A stretch of 64,000 nt of DNA, taken from the NCBI RefSeq assembly GCF_033095785.1, contig NZ_CP137134.1, positions 248,001 to 312,000 on the forward strand, read 5' to 3'. The translations under genes and the position numbers were made by a program. This stretch comes from Nitrosospira sp. Is2. Lineage in GTDB: Bacteria > Pseudomonadota > Gammaproteobacteria > Burkholderiales > Nitrosomonadaceae. The notes under the pieces are model-generated. The model saw nothing but the letters and a program-made list of their open reading frames with translations, searched no databases and was not told the DNA's origin. This document shows, one piece after another, positions 41,583-51,908 of the stretch (the stretch's first letter is position 1; each line of letters opens with the position of its first letter).

Positions 41583-44404
41583 CGATCATCCATATCGACA
41601 ACCGGCCTTATCCTGCCAAGGATGGCGAGAACCTGCTGCAGGAATGCCTCTCGCTAGGATTCAACCTGCCTTATTTCTGCTGGCATCCGGCACTTGGCTC
41701 GGTAGGGGCGTGCCGCCAGTGTGCGGTCAAGCAGTTCAAGAACGAGGAAGATAAGCAAGGCAAGATCGTTATGGCGTGCATGACTGCGGCTAAAGATGGA
41801 GTTCGGATTTCAATCGATGACCCCGAGGCACACGAATTTCGCGCCAGCGTGGCGGAATGGCTGATGGTCAATCACCCGCACGATTGCCCGGTGTGCGATG
41901 AGGGCGGCGAATGCCATTTGCAGGACATGACAGTGATGAACGGTCATGTTTATCGCCGCTTCCATGGCCGCAAGCGCACGTTCCATAACCAGGACCTCGG
42001 GCCTCTCGTCAACCACGAGATGAATCGCTGCATTCAATGCTATCGCTGTACGCGATTCTACCGGGACTATACGGGCGGACGCGACTTTGACGCCTTGATG
42101 CTGCGCGATCAGGTCTACTTCGGCCGCCATCAGGACGGGGTTCTCGAAAGCGAATTCAGCGGCAACCTGGTGGAGATTTGCCCTACCGGTGTTTTTACCG
42201 ACAAGACATTGAAGCGGCACTATACGCGCAAGTGGGATTTGCAAACGGCGCCATCGGTGTGCGTGCACTGCGGACTCGGTTGCAACACGATTCCGGGCGA
42301 GCGTTACGGCATGCTGCGCCGCATCCACAACCGTTTCAACGGCGCGGTCAACGGCTATTTTTTATGCGACCGCGGTCGCTATGGTTACGAGTTCGTTAAT
42401 AGCGAGCGCCGGATCAGGCAGCCAGTGTTGCGTAAAGCCAAAACCGAACCACTGCAGCTTGCCACCAAACAGGACGCGCTCCAACATTTGGGAGAAATCC
42501 TGTCCAGTGGAGCCCGCTCCATCGGTATCGGCTCCCCGCGCGCCTCGATCGAAGCCAACTTTGCGTTGCGTACGCTGGTTGGACGTGATCAGTTTTATTT
42601 CGGAATATCGGAGCGGGATTCCCGCCTACTTGCTTCAGTCCTCGATATTTTGAGAAAGGGTCCTGCCCGCGCGCCATCGCTGTATGAAGTGGAGTTGGCG
42701 GACGCGGTGCTGGTGCTGGGGGAAGATGTCACCAATACTGCGCCACGGCTTGCGCTGGCCCTGCGCCAGGCGGTGCGACGCGAACCGCAAAAGATGGCGG
42801 AGAAAATGGGTATCCCGCTCTGGAATGACAATGCGGTGCGCGATGCGACGCAACAGGAGCGGGGGCCATTGTTTGTTGCCACTGTGACGGATACCCGGCT
42901 CGATGATATTGCGACTCGGACCTTCCATGGGCCGCCTGCCGATCTCGCCCGCCTTGGGTTCGCGGTGGCGCACGCGGTCGATTCGAACGCGCCTCCGGTA
43001 GTTGGATTATCAAGTGCGGCACAAGCACTGGCTGACGTCATCGCAGAAAAACTGAGGGCGGCTGAGCGTCCATTGATTATCTCCGGGATGGGTTGCGGGG
43101 ACAAGGCCATCGTTGAGGCGGCGGCCAACGTTGCATGGGCGCTATGCAGCACGGGCCACGCGGCCGAGCTCTGCTTCGTTGTTCCCGAATGCAACAGCCT
43201 GGGTGGGTCGATGCTCGGAGGCTATAGCCTCAACAGCGCATTGGAAGCAATGGACAGCGGCGCCGTGGATACCCTCATCGTTCTGGAAAACGATCTTTAC
43301 CGGCGAGCGGATGCCGCGATGGTCGATCGGCTTCTCGCCGCAGCCCGGCGCGTCGTGGTGATCGATCATATCGAGCATGCTGCCAGCGCGAAGGCTGACG
43401 TGGTGCTGCCTGCCGCGACCTTTGCCGAGGCGGATGGTACGCTGGTGAATAACGAAGGACGGGCACAGCGCTTTTTCCAGGTTTTCGTGCCTACGGGTAA
43501 TATTCCGGGGAGTGACATTCCGGGCGATATCCAGGAAAGCTGGCGCTGGCTGCGGGACATCATGGCTGCGGCTGGCCGCGGTGATGAAGCACCATGGTCA
43601 AGCCTGGACGATGTCACCGCCGCCTGTGCGGCGGCAATTCACCGCCTCGAACCGATTTTGCGCGCAGCGCCATCGGCGAGCTTCCGCATGGATGGACAGA
43701 AGATTCCGCGAGAGCCCCATCGTTATAGCGGGCGCACCGCCATGCACGCCAACGTAAACATCCAGGAACCCGAGCAGCCGGATGATCCGGATAGCCCCCT
43801 GTCATTTTCCATGGAAGGCTATCCGGGCCATCCACCGCCGTCGCTTATTCCCCGGTTCTGGGCGCCCGGCTGGAACTCGGTGCAGGCGTTAAACAAGTTT
43901 CAGGACGAAGTGGGCGGCCCGCTCTCCGGGGGCGACCCAGGCGAGCGCCTCATCGAACCCACGCCGGCGAAAAAAACGGCGTACTTTGAAAATGTACCGG
44001 CTGGCTTCGCGCCGCGTTTGGAAGAATGGCTGCTGTTGCCGTTGCATCACATCTTTGGCTCCGAGGAACTGAGCGCCCTGGCGCCCGGTATCGCTGAGCT
44101 CAGTACTGAACCGTATCTGGCGCTCAACCCCGACGATGCGGTCGATCTTCGGCTGGCTGAGGGGGATGACGCGCAGTTGCTGTTTGGGCCCGAGCTTATG
44201 GAAATTTCACCCGGCTTCCCCGAGGAAATTCCGCGAGCGTACTGGCTGCCGGTGCGGTTGAAACCAGAATTGCAACGCGGCACTGCTGGGCTGCCCGTGG
44301 GTCTGCCAAGTCCGGGCAGTCTTGGGGGGATCGGATTGCCGGCATTCGGCAAGATAAGAAGGGCGAGGAAGGAGAACCGGATAGAAGAGGGACGCCATGA
44401 GTGA
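41579..44404 (+). CDS. nuoG: NADH-quinone oxidoreductase subunit G
   Basis: 941 residues. N-terminal 2Fe-2S ferredoxin-like cysteines (CWHPALGSVGACRQC), His/Cys ligands of N5 (HPHDCPVCDEGGEC), 4Fe-4S pattern CIQCYRCTRFYRDYTGG, then a molybdopterin-oxidoreductase-like domain with CVHCGLGCNTIPG. It relays electrons within the hydrophilic arm. GTG start overlapping the nuoF stop. The protein is long, with a C-terminal extension after about residue 700. Confidence 0.94.
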   Translation: MTIIHIDNRPYPAKDGENLLQECLSLGFNLPYFCWHPALGSVGACRQCAVKQFKNEEDKQGKIVMACMTAAKDGVRISIDDPEAHEFRASVAEWLMVNHPHDCPVCDEGGECHLQDMTVMNGHVYRRFHGRKRTFHNQDLGPLVNHEMNRCIQCYRCTRFYRDYTGGRDFDALMLRDQVYFGRHQDGVLESEFSGNLVEICPTGVFTDKTLKRHYTRKWDLQTAPSVCVHCGLGCNTIPGERYGMLRRIHNRFNGAVNGYFLCDRGRYGYEFVNSERRIRQPVLRKAKTEPLQLATKQDALQHLGEILSSGARSIGIGSPRASIEANFALRTLVGRDQFYFGISERDSRLLASVLDILRKGPARAPSLYEVELADAVLVLGEDVTNTAPRLALALRQAVRREPQKMAEKMGIPLWNDNAVRDATQQERGPLFVATVTDTRLDDIATRTFHGPPADLARLGFAVAHAVDSNAPPVVGLSSAAQALADVIAEKLRAAERPLIISGMGCGDKAIVEAAANVAWALCSTGHAAELCFVVPECNSLGGSMLGGYSLNSALEAMDSGAVDTLIVLENDLYRRADAAMVDRLLAAARRVVVIDHIEHAASAKADVVLPAATFAEADGTLVNNEGRAQRFFQVFVPTGNIPGSDIPGDIQESWRWLRDIMAAAGRGDEAPWSSLDDVTAACAAAIHRLEPILRAAPSASFRMDGQKIPREPHRYSGRTAMHANVNIQEPEQPDDPDSPLSFSMEGYPGHPPPSLIPRFWAPGWNSVQALNKFQDEVGGPLSGGDPGERLIEPTPAKKTAYFENVPAGFAPRLEEWLLLPLHHIFGSEELSALAPGIAELSTEPYLALNPDDAVDLRLAEGDDAQLLFGPELMEISPGFPEEIPRAYWLPVRLKPELQRGTAGLPVGLPSPGSLGGIGLPAFGKIRRARKENRIEEGRHE

Positions 44405-45350
44405 ATCGGCGCGCATCTGGGCGAACCTGATCTTGATCCTCGCTGCCGTGTTTGCTTTCTCGGCGCTGCTGTCCTGGATCGAACGCCGTTTGCTCGGCGT
44501 CTGGCAGGACCGCTACGGCCCGAATCGGGTGGGGCCGTTCGGTATTCTGCAAATTGTTGCCGATTCGATCAAGCTCCTTACCAAGGAGGACTGGGTGCCG
44601 CCATTCGCCGACAAGGCGGTGTTCGTGCTGGCGCCGACAATAGTTGCCGTCACTACGCTGCTTGCATTTGCCGTGGTGCCGATCGCGCCGGACATCGGTG
44701 TGGTCGACCTGAACATCGGGTTACTGTTTTTTCTCGCCATGTCTTCGCTTGGCGTTTACGGCGTCGTACTGGGCGGATGGGCGTCCAACAACAAATATTC
44801 GCTGCTCGGCGGCTTTCGGGCGGCGGCACAGATGTTGAGCTACGAGGTTTTCATGGGTCTGGCGCTGATGGGCGTCGTCATGCTCGCCGGTTCGTTCAAC
44901 CTGCGCGATATCGTCGCCGCGCAGGAAAATCTCTGGTTCTGCGTACCCCAGATCCTTGGCCTGGCAACTTTTACCGTAGCGGGCATTGCCGAAGCGCGCC
45001 GGCTACCTTTCGATCTGCCCGAGTCGGAGAACGAGCTGGTGGCTGGCTTTCACACCGAATACTCCAGCATGAAGTTCGGCCTGTTTTTCATTGGTGAATA
45101 CGTGGGCATCACCCTTGTCTCGGCAATGATGGTGACATTATTCTTCGGAGGGTGGCTGGGGCCGGTGCTGCCCCCAGTGATATGGTTTTTGCTCAAAACC
45201 TTTATTGTCATTGGGTTCTTCATTTTACTGCGAGCTTCATTGCCCCGGCCCCGTTACGACCAACTGATGGCCTACGGCTGGAAAGTCATGCTACCGCTCA
45301 CACTTGTCAATTTGTTGATCACCGGCGCGGTCATATTGGCTGCGGCGTAA
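44397..45350 (+). CDS. nuoH: NADH-quinone oxidoreductase subunit H
   Basis: 317 residues, about eight membrane helices. Signatures WIERRLLGVWQDRYGPNRVGPFGILQ and EARRLPFDLPESENELVAGFHTEYSSMKFGLFF. This subunit forms part of the quinone channel. The ATG overlaps the nuoG stop by 8 bp. Confidence 0.95.
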   Translation: MSESARIWANLILILAAVFAFSALLSWIERRLLGVWQDRYGPNRVGPFGILQIVADSIKLLTKEDWVPPFADKAVFVLAPTIVAVTTLLAFAVVPIAPDIGVVDLNIGLLFFLAMSSLGVYGVVLGGWASNNKYSLLGGFRAAAQMLSYEVFMGLALMGVVMLAGSFNLRDIVAAQENLWFCVPQILGLATFTVAGIAEARRLPFDLPESENELVAGFHTEYSSMKFGLFFIGEYVGITLVSAMMVTLFFGGWLGPVLPPVIWFLLKTFIVIGFFILLRASLPRPRYDQLMAYGWKVMLPLTLVNLLITGAVILAAA

Positions 45351-45380
45351 CCTGTTCAGATAGCTCCGGGAGAAGATTGC

Positions 45381-45896
45381 ATGTGGAATTCCCTGAAGAC
45401 AATGTGGATCATCTTTCTGCACATGTTCCACCGCCGGGTGACGATTCAGTATCCGGACGAGAAACCCAAGATCCCGCCGCGCTGGCGCGGACGCATCATC
45501 CTGAGCCGCGATCCGGATGGGGAGGAACGATGCGTTGCATGCTACCTCTGCGCGGCGGCCTGTCCGGTGGATTGCATCGCATTGCAGGCAACTGAGGATG
45601 AGCATGGGCGGCGCTATCCCGAGTTCTTCCGGATCAATTTTTCGCGTTGCATTTTCTGTGGGTATTGCGAGGAGGCATGCCCTACCGATGCGATCCAGCT
45701 TACGCCCGACTTCGAAATGGGCGAATACAACCGGAAAAACCTGGTGTACGAAAAAGAGGACCTTTTAATCGATGGCACCGGCAAATACCCTGGCTATAAC
45801 TTCTACCGGGTAGCCGGGGTTGGAATCAGCGGCAAGCACAAGGGTGATGCCGAGAACGAGGCGCCGCCCGTAGACCCGCGTTCGCTGTTGCCTTGA
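45381..45896 (+). CDS. nuoI: NADH-quinone oxidoreductase subunit I
   Basis: 171 residues with two 4Fe-4S motifs, CVACYLCAAACPVDCI and CIFCGYCEEACPTDAI, giving centres N6a and N6b between NuoG and NuoB. GGGAG precedes the ATG. Starts 30 bp after nuoH. Confidence 0.95.
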   Translation: MWNSLKTMWIIFLHMFHRRVTIQYPDEKPKIPPRWRGRIILSRDPDGEERCVACYLCAAACPVDCIALQATEDEHGRRYPEFFRINFSRCIFCGYCEEACPTDAIQLTPDFEMGEYNRKNLVYEKEDLLIDGTGKYPGYNFYRVAGVGISGKHKGDAENEAPPVDPRSLLP

Positions 45897-45942
45897 TCCG
45901 TACCTTAATGCGGATCTTGATTCCTGATTGGGGAGGGAGGCT

Positions 45943-46494
45943 ATGGAAGCGACATTCTACTTATCCGCAGCAGTTGCCGTTGCAGCCACGCTGATGGTCG
46001 TTACACGGGCGAGTGCCGTGCATGCGCTGCTCTACCTGATCGTGTCCCTGCTCGCCGTTGCGGTCGTCTTTTTTGTGCTGGGGGCGCCGTTTGTCGCTGC
46101 ACTGGAGGTCATTATTTACGCAGGCGCCGTCATGGTGCTGTTCGTGTTCGTGATAATGATGCTTAACCTCGGCAAGGCCGCAGCGGTTAAGGAGCGCGAA
46201 TGGTTGAGCCCCGGCATGTGGATGGGCCCCGCCATACTGTCGGCGTTACTGCTGGCTGAACTGATTTATATCCTTGTGGGGAATGAAGGCGCCGCAATCG
46301 CCGGCAGGGCAGCGGTCGACTCCAGGGAAGTAGGTATTACGCTCTTCGGACCCTATCTCCTCGGTGTCGAACTGGCTTCGCTGCTGTTACTGGCGGGGTT
46401 GGTCGGCGCATGTCATCTCGGCTGGCACACCGAGTCAGGTTGGGGTTCACGTTCTGAGCCCCTTTCGGATAGGCGCGGCCATGAGCACGGCTGA
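45943..46494 (+). CDS. nuoJ: NADH-quinone oxidoreductase subunit J
   Basis: 183 residues, five membrane helices (VHALLYLIVSLLAVAVVFFVLGAPFVAALEVIIYAGAVMVLFVFVIMMLNL is the conserved core). The ATG at 45943 has GGAGGGAGG upstream. Membrane-arm subunit next to NuoK and NuoA. Confidence 0.93.
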   Translation: MEATFYLSAAVAVAATLMVVTRASAVHALLYLIVSLLAVAVVFFVLGAPFVAALEVIIYAGAVMVLFVFVIMMLNLGKAAAVKEREWLSPGMWMGPAILSALLLAELIYILVGNEGAAIAGRAAVDSREVGITLFGPYLLGVELASLLLLAGLVGACHLGWHTESGWGSRSEPLSDRRGHEHG

Positions 46495-46831
46495 GGCTGT
46501 CACGTCCGCCACTACCGCTGTTGCGGCCGCTATTCCCATGCATCACGGCCTGCTGCTCGCTGCAATCCTTTTCGTGCTGGGAATGGTCGGCATTCTGGTC
46601 AGACGCAACCTGATCTTCATCCTGATGTCGATTGAGATCATGCTAAATGCGGCCGGGCTTGCCTTCGTGGTTGCCGGTTCGCACTGGGCGCAGGCCGACG
46701 GTCAGGTAATGTTCATCTTTATCCTGTCTGTGGCGGCGGCTGAAGTCTCTGTCGGCCTGGCATTGCTGCTGCTGTTGCATCGCCGCTTCCAGACGCTGGA
46801 TGCAGACGCGGTGAGCAAGATGCGGGGATAA
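46481..46831 (+). CDS. nuoK: NADH-quinone oxidoreductase subunit K
   Basis: 116 residues with three helices and the conserved glutamates in FILMSIEIMLNAAGLAFV and SVAAAEVSVGLALLLLL, which take part in proton transfer. Start ATG at 46481 overlaps the nuoJ end by 14 bp. The N-terminus is about 15 residues longer than in E. coli. Confidence 0.92.
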   Translation: MSTAEAVTSATTAVAAAIPMHHGLLLAAILFVLGMVGILVRRNLIFILMSIEIMLNAAGLAFVVAGSHWAQADGQVMFIFILSVAAAEVSVGLALLLLLHRRFQTLDADAVSKMRG

Positions 46832-46832
46832 C

Positions 46833-48806
46833 GTGTTACCCCTGCTCTGGCTTATTCCCACGCTGCCTCTGGCCGGTTTCCTGATGCTGGCACTGGGCGG
46901 AAGCTACTTGAGCCGGCGCAGTGTCGCGGTAATTGGAACTGGCTCCGTGGCTCTCTCGGCACTCATCGCCATTCTGATCGCGATCGACTTCATCGCTGCA
47001 AGACCGCCGGGTCTCGCCTTTCAGCAGGAAGCATGGGTCTGGATCGCCACAGCCGATTTCTCGCCGAGGATCGGCTTTTATCTTGACGCGTTATCACTGG
47101 TAATGGCCCTGGTCGTGACCGTCATCGGTTTCCTGATCCACCTCTATTCCACGGAATTCATGATTGGCGATGACGGCTATGCGCGCTTTTTCGCCTACAT
47201 GAATCTCTTTGTTGGCTCGATGTGTATCCTGGTTCTTGCCGACAATCTGCTGTTTCTTTACCTTGGCTGGGAAGGGGTGGGACTTTGTAGTTACCTGCTG
47301 ATCGGATTCTGGTATCGGGACCCCGTCAATGGGCGCGCTGCGCGCAAAGCGTTTATCGTGACCCGGATCGGCGATACCGCTATGGCGATCGGCCTTTTTC
47401 TGCTGTTCACTCATCTGGGAACCCTTGATATCCAGCCGTTGATGCAGCGCGTGACGCAGCAGTGGCCGGAGGGGTCGGAGCTCGCTATTCTCGCTGCAGC
47501 ACTTTTGCTTGCCGGTGCGGTGGGCAAATCTGCCCAGCTCCCGCTACAGACGTGGCTGCCTGACGCAATGGCCGGGCCTACGCCGGTGAGCGCGCTGATC
47601 CATGCCGCAACCATGGTAACGGCAGGCGTATATCTGATCGCCCGCACGCATGCGCTCTTTACGCTCGCACCAGTAGTGCAGCTTGCGGTAGCAGTGATCG
47701 GCGCCCTTACCCTGCTGCTGGCAGGGTTCAGTGCACTTGCCCAAAAAGACATCAAGCGCGTGCTCGCGTATTCGACCATCAGCCAGATCGGTTATATGTT
47801 CCTTGCTCTGGGAGTGGGCGCCTGGTCCGCAGCCATCTTTCACCTGATGACTCACGCCTTCTTCAAGGCTCTGCTGTTCCTGAGCGCAGGTGTGGTCATC
47901 ATGAGCCTGCACGAGGAACATGATATTTTTCGGATGGGTGGGCTGAGGAAAAAACTTCCCGTTGCATTCTGGACTTTTCTAATTGGCAGCGCATCGCTCG
48001 CGGCGCTGCCGCTCATTACTGCGGGCTTCTACAGCAAGGACCTGATTCTTTGGCGGGCCTGGTCGTCAGCAGGAGGGAATCCATGGTTGTGGGCCGCGGG
48101 ATGGGGGGGTGCAATATTGACTGGCCTCTACATCTTTCGCGTGGTGTTTCTCGTCTTTTTTGGCGAAGCGAGGACTGCGACGCCTCCCGAAACCAGACGG
48201 CCGGGGTTGCGCATAACTATACCGCTCATCGTTCTTGCAGCACTCTCTCTGGTTGGCGGATGGATTGAAACCCCACCTTTTCTCGGCAATTTAACGCTGT
48301 TTTCCAGCTTTATTCAGCATGCCTTGCCGTCGGCTCAGGTCGTTCATGGCGGTAAAAATGACGAAACCATTCTGGAGCTGCTCGCAATTGCTGCCTCTCT
48401 TGGCAGCATCGCGTTGGCGTACCTGTTGTTTTTGAGATATCCCGCCTTTCTCCATGGACTGATGTTGATCCCGGCATTGGCAAGAATCCGGAAGCTCTGG
48501 CATTTTGGCTGGGGTTTCGACCGTTTTTATGAGTTCCTGTTCGTCCGGCCCTATCTCTGGCTTGCGTACGCCGATCGGCACGACGTGATCGACAATATCT
48601 ACAGCATGGCGATTTCATTCACACTCAGGTGGCTCCAGAAGGTCGATCGGCATGACGTGATCGACAATATCTACAGCGGCCTGGCCGAGCTTTGTCTGTT
48701 TCTCTATCGCGCCTTAAGTGCAACGCAAAGCGGACAGGTACGCCGCTACGCGGCGGCGATTGCCACCGGATCGATCGGTATTATATTCATCGGGATATTC
48801 GCATGA
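46833..48806 (+). CDS. nuoL: NADH-quinone oxidoreductase subunit L
   Basis: 657 residues, antiporter-like subunit with HLYSTEFMIGDDGYARFFAYMNLF, LFLYLGWEGVGLCSYLLIGFW, LLLAGAVGKSAQLPLQTWLPDAMAGPTPVSALIHAATMVTAGVYL. GTG start directly after the nuoK stop. Near the C-terminus a 24-residue unit is duplicated in frame (DRHDVIDNIYS occurs twice), in the region of the long lateral helix or the final helix. Confidence 0.95.
   Translation: MLPLLWLIPTLPLAGFLMLALGGSYLSRRSVAVIGTGSVALSALIAILIAIDFIAARPPGLAFQQEAWVWIATADFSPRIGFYLDALSLVMALVVTVIGFLIHLYSTEFMIGDDGYARFFAYMNLFVGSMCILVLADNLLFLYLGWEGVGLCSYLLIGFWYRDPVNGRAARKAFIVTRIGDTAMAIGLFLLFTHLGTLDIQPLMQRVTQQWPEGSELAILAAALLLAGAVGKSAQLPLQTWLPDAMAGPTPVSALIHAATMVTAGVYLIARTHALFTLAPVVQLAVAVIGALTLLLAGFSALAQKDIKRVLAYSTISQIGYMFLALGVGAWSAAIFHLMTHAFFKALLFLSAGVVIMSLHEEHDIFRMGGLRKKLPVAFWTFLIGSASLAALPLITAGFYSKDLILWRAWSSAGGNPWLWAAGWGGAILTGLYIFRVVFLVFFGEARTATPPETRRPGLRITIPLIVLAALSLVGGWIETPPFLGNLTLFSSFIQHALPSAQVVHGGKNDETILELLAIAASLGSIALAYLLFLRYPAFLHGLMLIPALARIRKLWHFGWGFDRFYEFLFVRPYLWLAYADRHDVIDNIYSMAISFTLRWLQKVDRHDVIDNIYSGLAELCLFLYRALSATQSGQVRRYAAAIATGSIGIIFIGIFA
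48572..48677. repeat. 72-bp-period direct repeat inside nuoL
   Basis: The 34-nt segment beginning CGATCGGCA at 48572 recurs at 48644 with one base change. Period 72 bp, so the frame is kept and 24 codons are added. Confidence 0.85.
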
Positions 48807-50305
48807 TTCTCTCCGCATTAATTTTCATCCTGGTGGCCGGCGGTTTGCTGGCATGGATGGCGAATCTGTGGCATCCGGACTCTGCGAAGTGGGTTGCGCT
48901 GGCTACGGTGGGCATCGAGCTCGTATTGGCGATATGGCTTTGGCTGCAGTCTGCCAGCGCTATGGCTCTTCCCGCTCACGGGGGGTGGCTTGCCGAGACC
49001 AGGGCGGAGTGGATTCCGCGTTTCGGAGTGAGCTTTCATCTGGCCATGGATGGAATAAGCCTCATCCTGGTCGTGCTGACCGCTTTTCTGGGGGTGGTAT
49101 CGGTGGCATGTTCCTGGACGGAAATCCAGGAGCGTGCTGGGTTCTTTTACTTAAACCTGCTATGGACGCTGGCAGGGGCTGTCGGCGTATTCCTTGCGCT
49201 GGACCTGTTTCTGTTTTTCTTCTTCTGGGAGCTGATGCTGGTGCCGATGTATTTCATGATTGCGATCTGGGGCCATGAGAATCGGCAGTATGCATCGATC
49301 AAGTTCTTCATTTTCGCCGAGGGGAGCGGTCTGTTCATGCTGGTAGCAATTCTTGCGCTGGTATTCGTCCACTACCGCGGCACTGGAGTCCTGACATTCG
49401 ATTATTTCGAGCTGTTGAATACGGCCATGTCTCCCTCCACCGAGCTGTGGATCATGCTTGGCTTTTTCATTGCGTTCGCAGTCAAGGCGCCCATCGTGCC
49501 ATTTCACACCTGGCTGCCGGACGCACACACCGAGGCGCCGACAGCAGGAAGCGTGATTCTTGCAGGGGTGCTGCTGAAAACCGGAACCTACGGGCTATTG
49601 CGCTTCGTTGTTCCGCTATTTCCCGAGGCGGCCGGGTATTTTGCCCCGGTGGCGATGGCGTTGGGAGCAACCGGAGTTCTCTATGGCGCTTTCCTGGCGT
49701 TCGCCCAGACGGATTTCAAGCGCCTCGTGGCCTACACCAGCGTGAGTCACCTGGGCTTTGCGGTGCTCGGGATATTCGCCTGGAATCCCTGGTCGCTTGG
49801 GGGGGCCGTGATGCAAATGATCGCGCACGGCATCAGTACGGGAGCACTGTTTGTAATCGCAGGCATTTTGCAGGAGCGGACCCACACACGCGATATGCGT
49901 CGCTTTGAAGGCCTGTGGAGCGTCATGCCGCGCCTGGCGGCAATGGGATTGTTTTTTGCCATTGCCGCGCTTGGGCTGCCGGGAATGGGTAATTTCGTCG
50001 GGGAATTCCTGGTACTGATGGGATTATACCGCGCCAGCAGCGTGCTGGCGTCCGTCGCGGGCGTGGCATTTGTCGCCAGTGTCGTGTATGCGCTTGCGCT
50101 GGTGCAGAAAACTTTCCATGGCGAGAATACCCATGGTTGGCAACTGCACGATCTATCAGGCCGTGAAATGGCGACCCTGTATTCAATGGCGGCGATTACC
50201 CTATGGCTGGGGCTGTATCCGCAGCCGGTGCTGGATGCCGCGCCAAACACCCCAAATAGTCCGCCTGCGATTGCTGTCGCTCGCCATGAGGTCAATGCGC
50301 AATGA
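48803..50305 (+). CDS. nuoM: NADH-quinone oxidoreductase subunit M
   Basis: 500 residues, antiporter-like: FFFWELMLVPMYFMIAIWG with the key Glu, AFAVKAPIVPFHTWLPDAHTEAPTAGSVILAGVLLKTGTYGLLRF, and TDFKRLVAYTSVSHLGF. Starts at the ATG overlapping the nuoL stop (ATGA). Confidence 0.95.
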   Translation: MILSALIFILVAGGLLAWMANLWHPDSAKWVALATVGIELVLAIWLWLQSASAMALPAHGGWLAETRAEWIPRFGVSFHLAMDGISLILVVLTAFLGVVSVACSWTEIQERAGFFYLNLLWTLAGAVGVFLALDLFLFFFFWELMLVPMYFMIAIWGHENRQYASIKFFIFAEGSGLFMLVAILALVFVHYRGTGVLTFDYFELLNTAMSPSTELWIMLGFFIAFAVKAPIVPFHTWLPDAHTEAPTAGSVILAGVLLKTGTYGLLRFVVPLFPEAAGYFAPVAMALGATGVLYGAFLAFAQTDFKRLVAYTSVSHLGFAVLGIFAWNPWSLGGAVMQMIAHGISTGALFVIAGILQERTHTRDMRRFEGLWSVMPRLAAMGLFFAIAALGLPGMGNFVGEFLVLMGLYRASSVLASVAGVAFVASVVYALALVQKTFHGENTHGWQLHDLSGREMATLYSMAAITLWLGLYPQPVLDAAPNTPNSPPAIAVARHEVNAQ

Positions 50306-51813
50306 ACCCGCTACACTCCGACTCACTACACTCCGACCTCGTGGCCCTGTCCCCGCTCATCCTCCTTGCCGGGTCTGCGGTAGTGGTGATGCTGGCCGCA
50401 GCCTTTTACCGTCATCCCCGGCCGGTCATGATGTTGACACTCGCTGGGCTGGTTCTGTCATTTGCATCATTGTTTCTGTCCCAGGGCGGCGGGTCCCGTC
50501 AGGTCACGGCTCTGCTGGTCCTCGATACCTATGCGCTGTTTTTTATCGGGCTCATCTTCGCCGCGACCTTTGTCGTCGCAGTGCTGTGCTATCGCTACTT
50601 CGGCGGTTCTGAAAGCCGCCATGAGGCGCTTTACATCCTGTTACTGCTGGCCGCCCTTGGCGGTGGGGTTCTCGTGGCAAGCAGCCATTTTGCTTCGTTT
50701 CTCCTGGGTCTGGAACTGCTCAGCATTTCGTTGTTTGCATTGATCGCCTATCCGCGATTCACAGAGCGTCCTCTCGAAGCGGGGATCAAATACCTGATCC
50801 TGGCTGGATTCTCATCCGGATTGCTTTTGTTTGGCATGGCGCTGGTCTACGCGCAGCTCGGGACGATGCAGTTTGCGAAAATCGGAACAATGCTTACCGC
50901 GCCGGATCAGGCGTTGGAGCTCTACGGACTGGCCGGGCTCGCGCTGATTGTGACAGGTGTCGGATTCAAGCTGGCCCTCGTGCCCTTTCACATGTGGACT
51001 CCGGATGTATATGAAGGTGCACCCGCACCGATTACCGCATTCATCGCCACTGTTTCAAAGGGCGCCATGCTCGCCCTGCTACTGCGCTATTTCCTGATGG
51101 CGGGAGCGCACCAGTCGCAGCCGATCACGCTGGCATTGAGCCTGATTGCCGTCACGACAATCCTGGTTGGCAACCTGCTCGCCCTGCTGCAAGATAACAT
51201 CAAGCGGATTCTTGCCTATTCCTCAATTGCCCAGCTTGGCTATCTGCTGGTCGGGTTTCTGGCTTTTGATCCGCTGGCAATCGAGGCGGTGGCTTATTTT
51301 CTTACGGCCTATTTTGTCACTATGCTGGGTGCGTTTGGTGTGGTAACGGTATTGTCGGGCGGGTTCAATAACGGATCCGAGGGCGAATCCCAGCGCGTAG
51401 CGGAAAGGGATAGCGACAGGCTTGCGGATTATGCGGGTCTATTCTGGCACAGACCGTGGCTCGCGGGGGTGTTTACCGCCATGCTACTGTCGTTGGCCGG
51501 AATTCCGCTGACGATGGGCTTTATCGGTAAGTTCTACATATTAACGGCTGGCGTGGAAGCATCGTTGTGGATACCTGTGATTGCATTGGTTGTTGGCAGC
51601 ACCATCGGGCTCTTCTATTACCTGCGTATTATCGCAGTGATGTGTGCGCCGGGTTCCCAGGCAATCACTGAACCAACCATGAGGCCCGTTGCATCACCCT
51701 CCCTTGGGGAAAGTGTGACGCTGGCGGCGCTGGCGTTATTGCTTATATGGCTGGGCGTCTTTCCGGCTCAGCTTATTGATGTGCTTGAAGGAACGGTGGT
51801 GGATTTGACTTGA
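50302..51813 (+). CDS. nuoN: NADH-quinone oxidoreductase subunit N
   Basis: 503 residues, the third antiporter-like subunit: LLGLELLSISLFALIAYPR, GVGFKLALVPFHMWTPDVYEGAPAPITAFIATVSKGA, NIKRILAYSSIAQLGYLLVG. ATG overlaps the nuoM stop (ATGA). Last gene of the nuo operon. Confidence 0.95.
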   Translation: MNPLHSDSLHSDLVALSPLILLAGSAVVVMLAAAFYRHPRPVMMLTLAGLVLSFASLFLSQGGGSRQVTALLVLDTYALFFIGLIFAATFVVAVLCYRYFGGSESRHEALYILLLLAALGGGVLVASSHFASFLLGLELLSISLFALIAYPRFTERPLEAGIKYLILAGFSSGLLLFGMALVYAQLGTMQFAKIGTMLTAPDQALELYGLAGLALIVTGVGFKLALVPFHMWTPDVYEGAPAPITAFIATVSKGAMLALLLRYFLMAGAHQSQPITLALSLIAVTTILVGNLLALLQDNIKRILAYSSIAQLGYLLVGFLAFDPLAIEAVAYFLTAYFVTMLGAFGVVTVLSGGFNNGSEGESQRVAERDSDRLADYAGLFWHRPWLAGVFTAMLLSLAGIPLTMGFIGKFYILTAGVEASLWIPVIALVVGSTIGLFYYLRIIAVMCAPGSQAITEPTMRPVASPSLGESVTLAALALLLIWLGVFPAQLIDVLEGTVVDLT

Positions 51814-51908
51814 TTACCGGTGCTTCGTCTGTTTGTCACAATGCAAAAGGTGGGGCGGGGCAAAAGGTGGGTGGGAATGAGGCAGGTTGAAAATAGGGAG
51901 CTTCAAAA

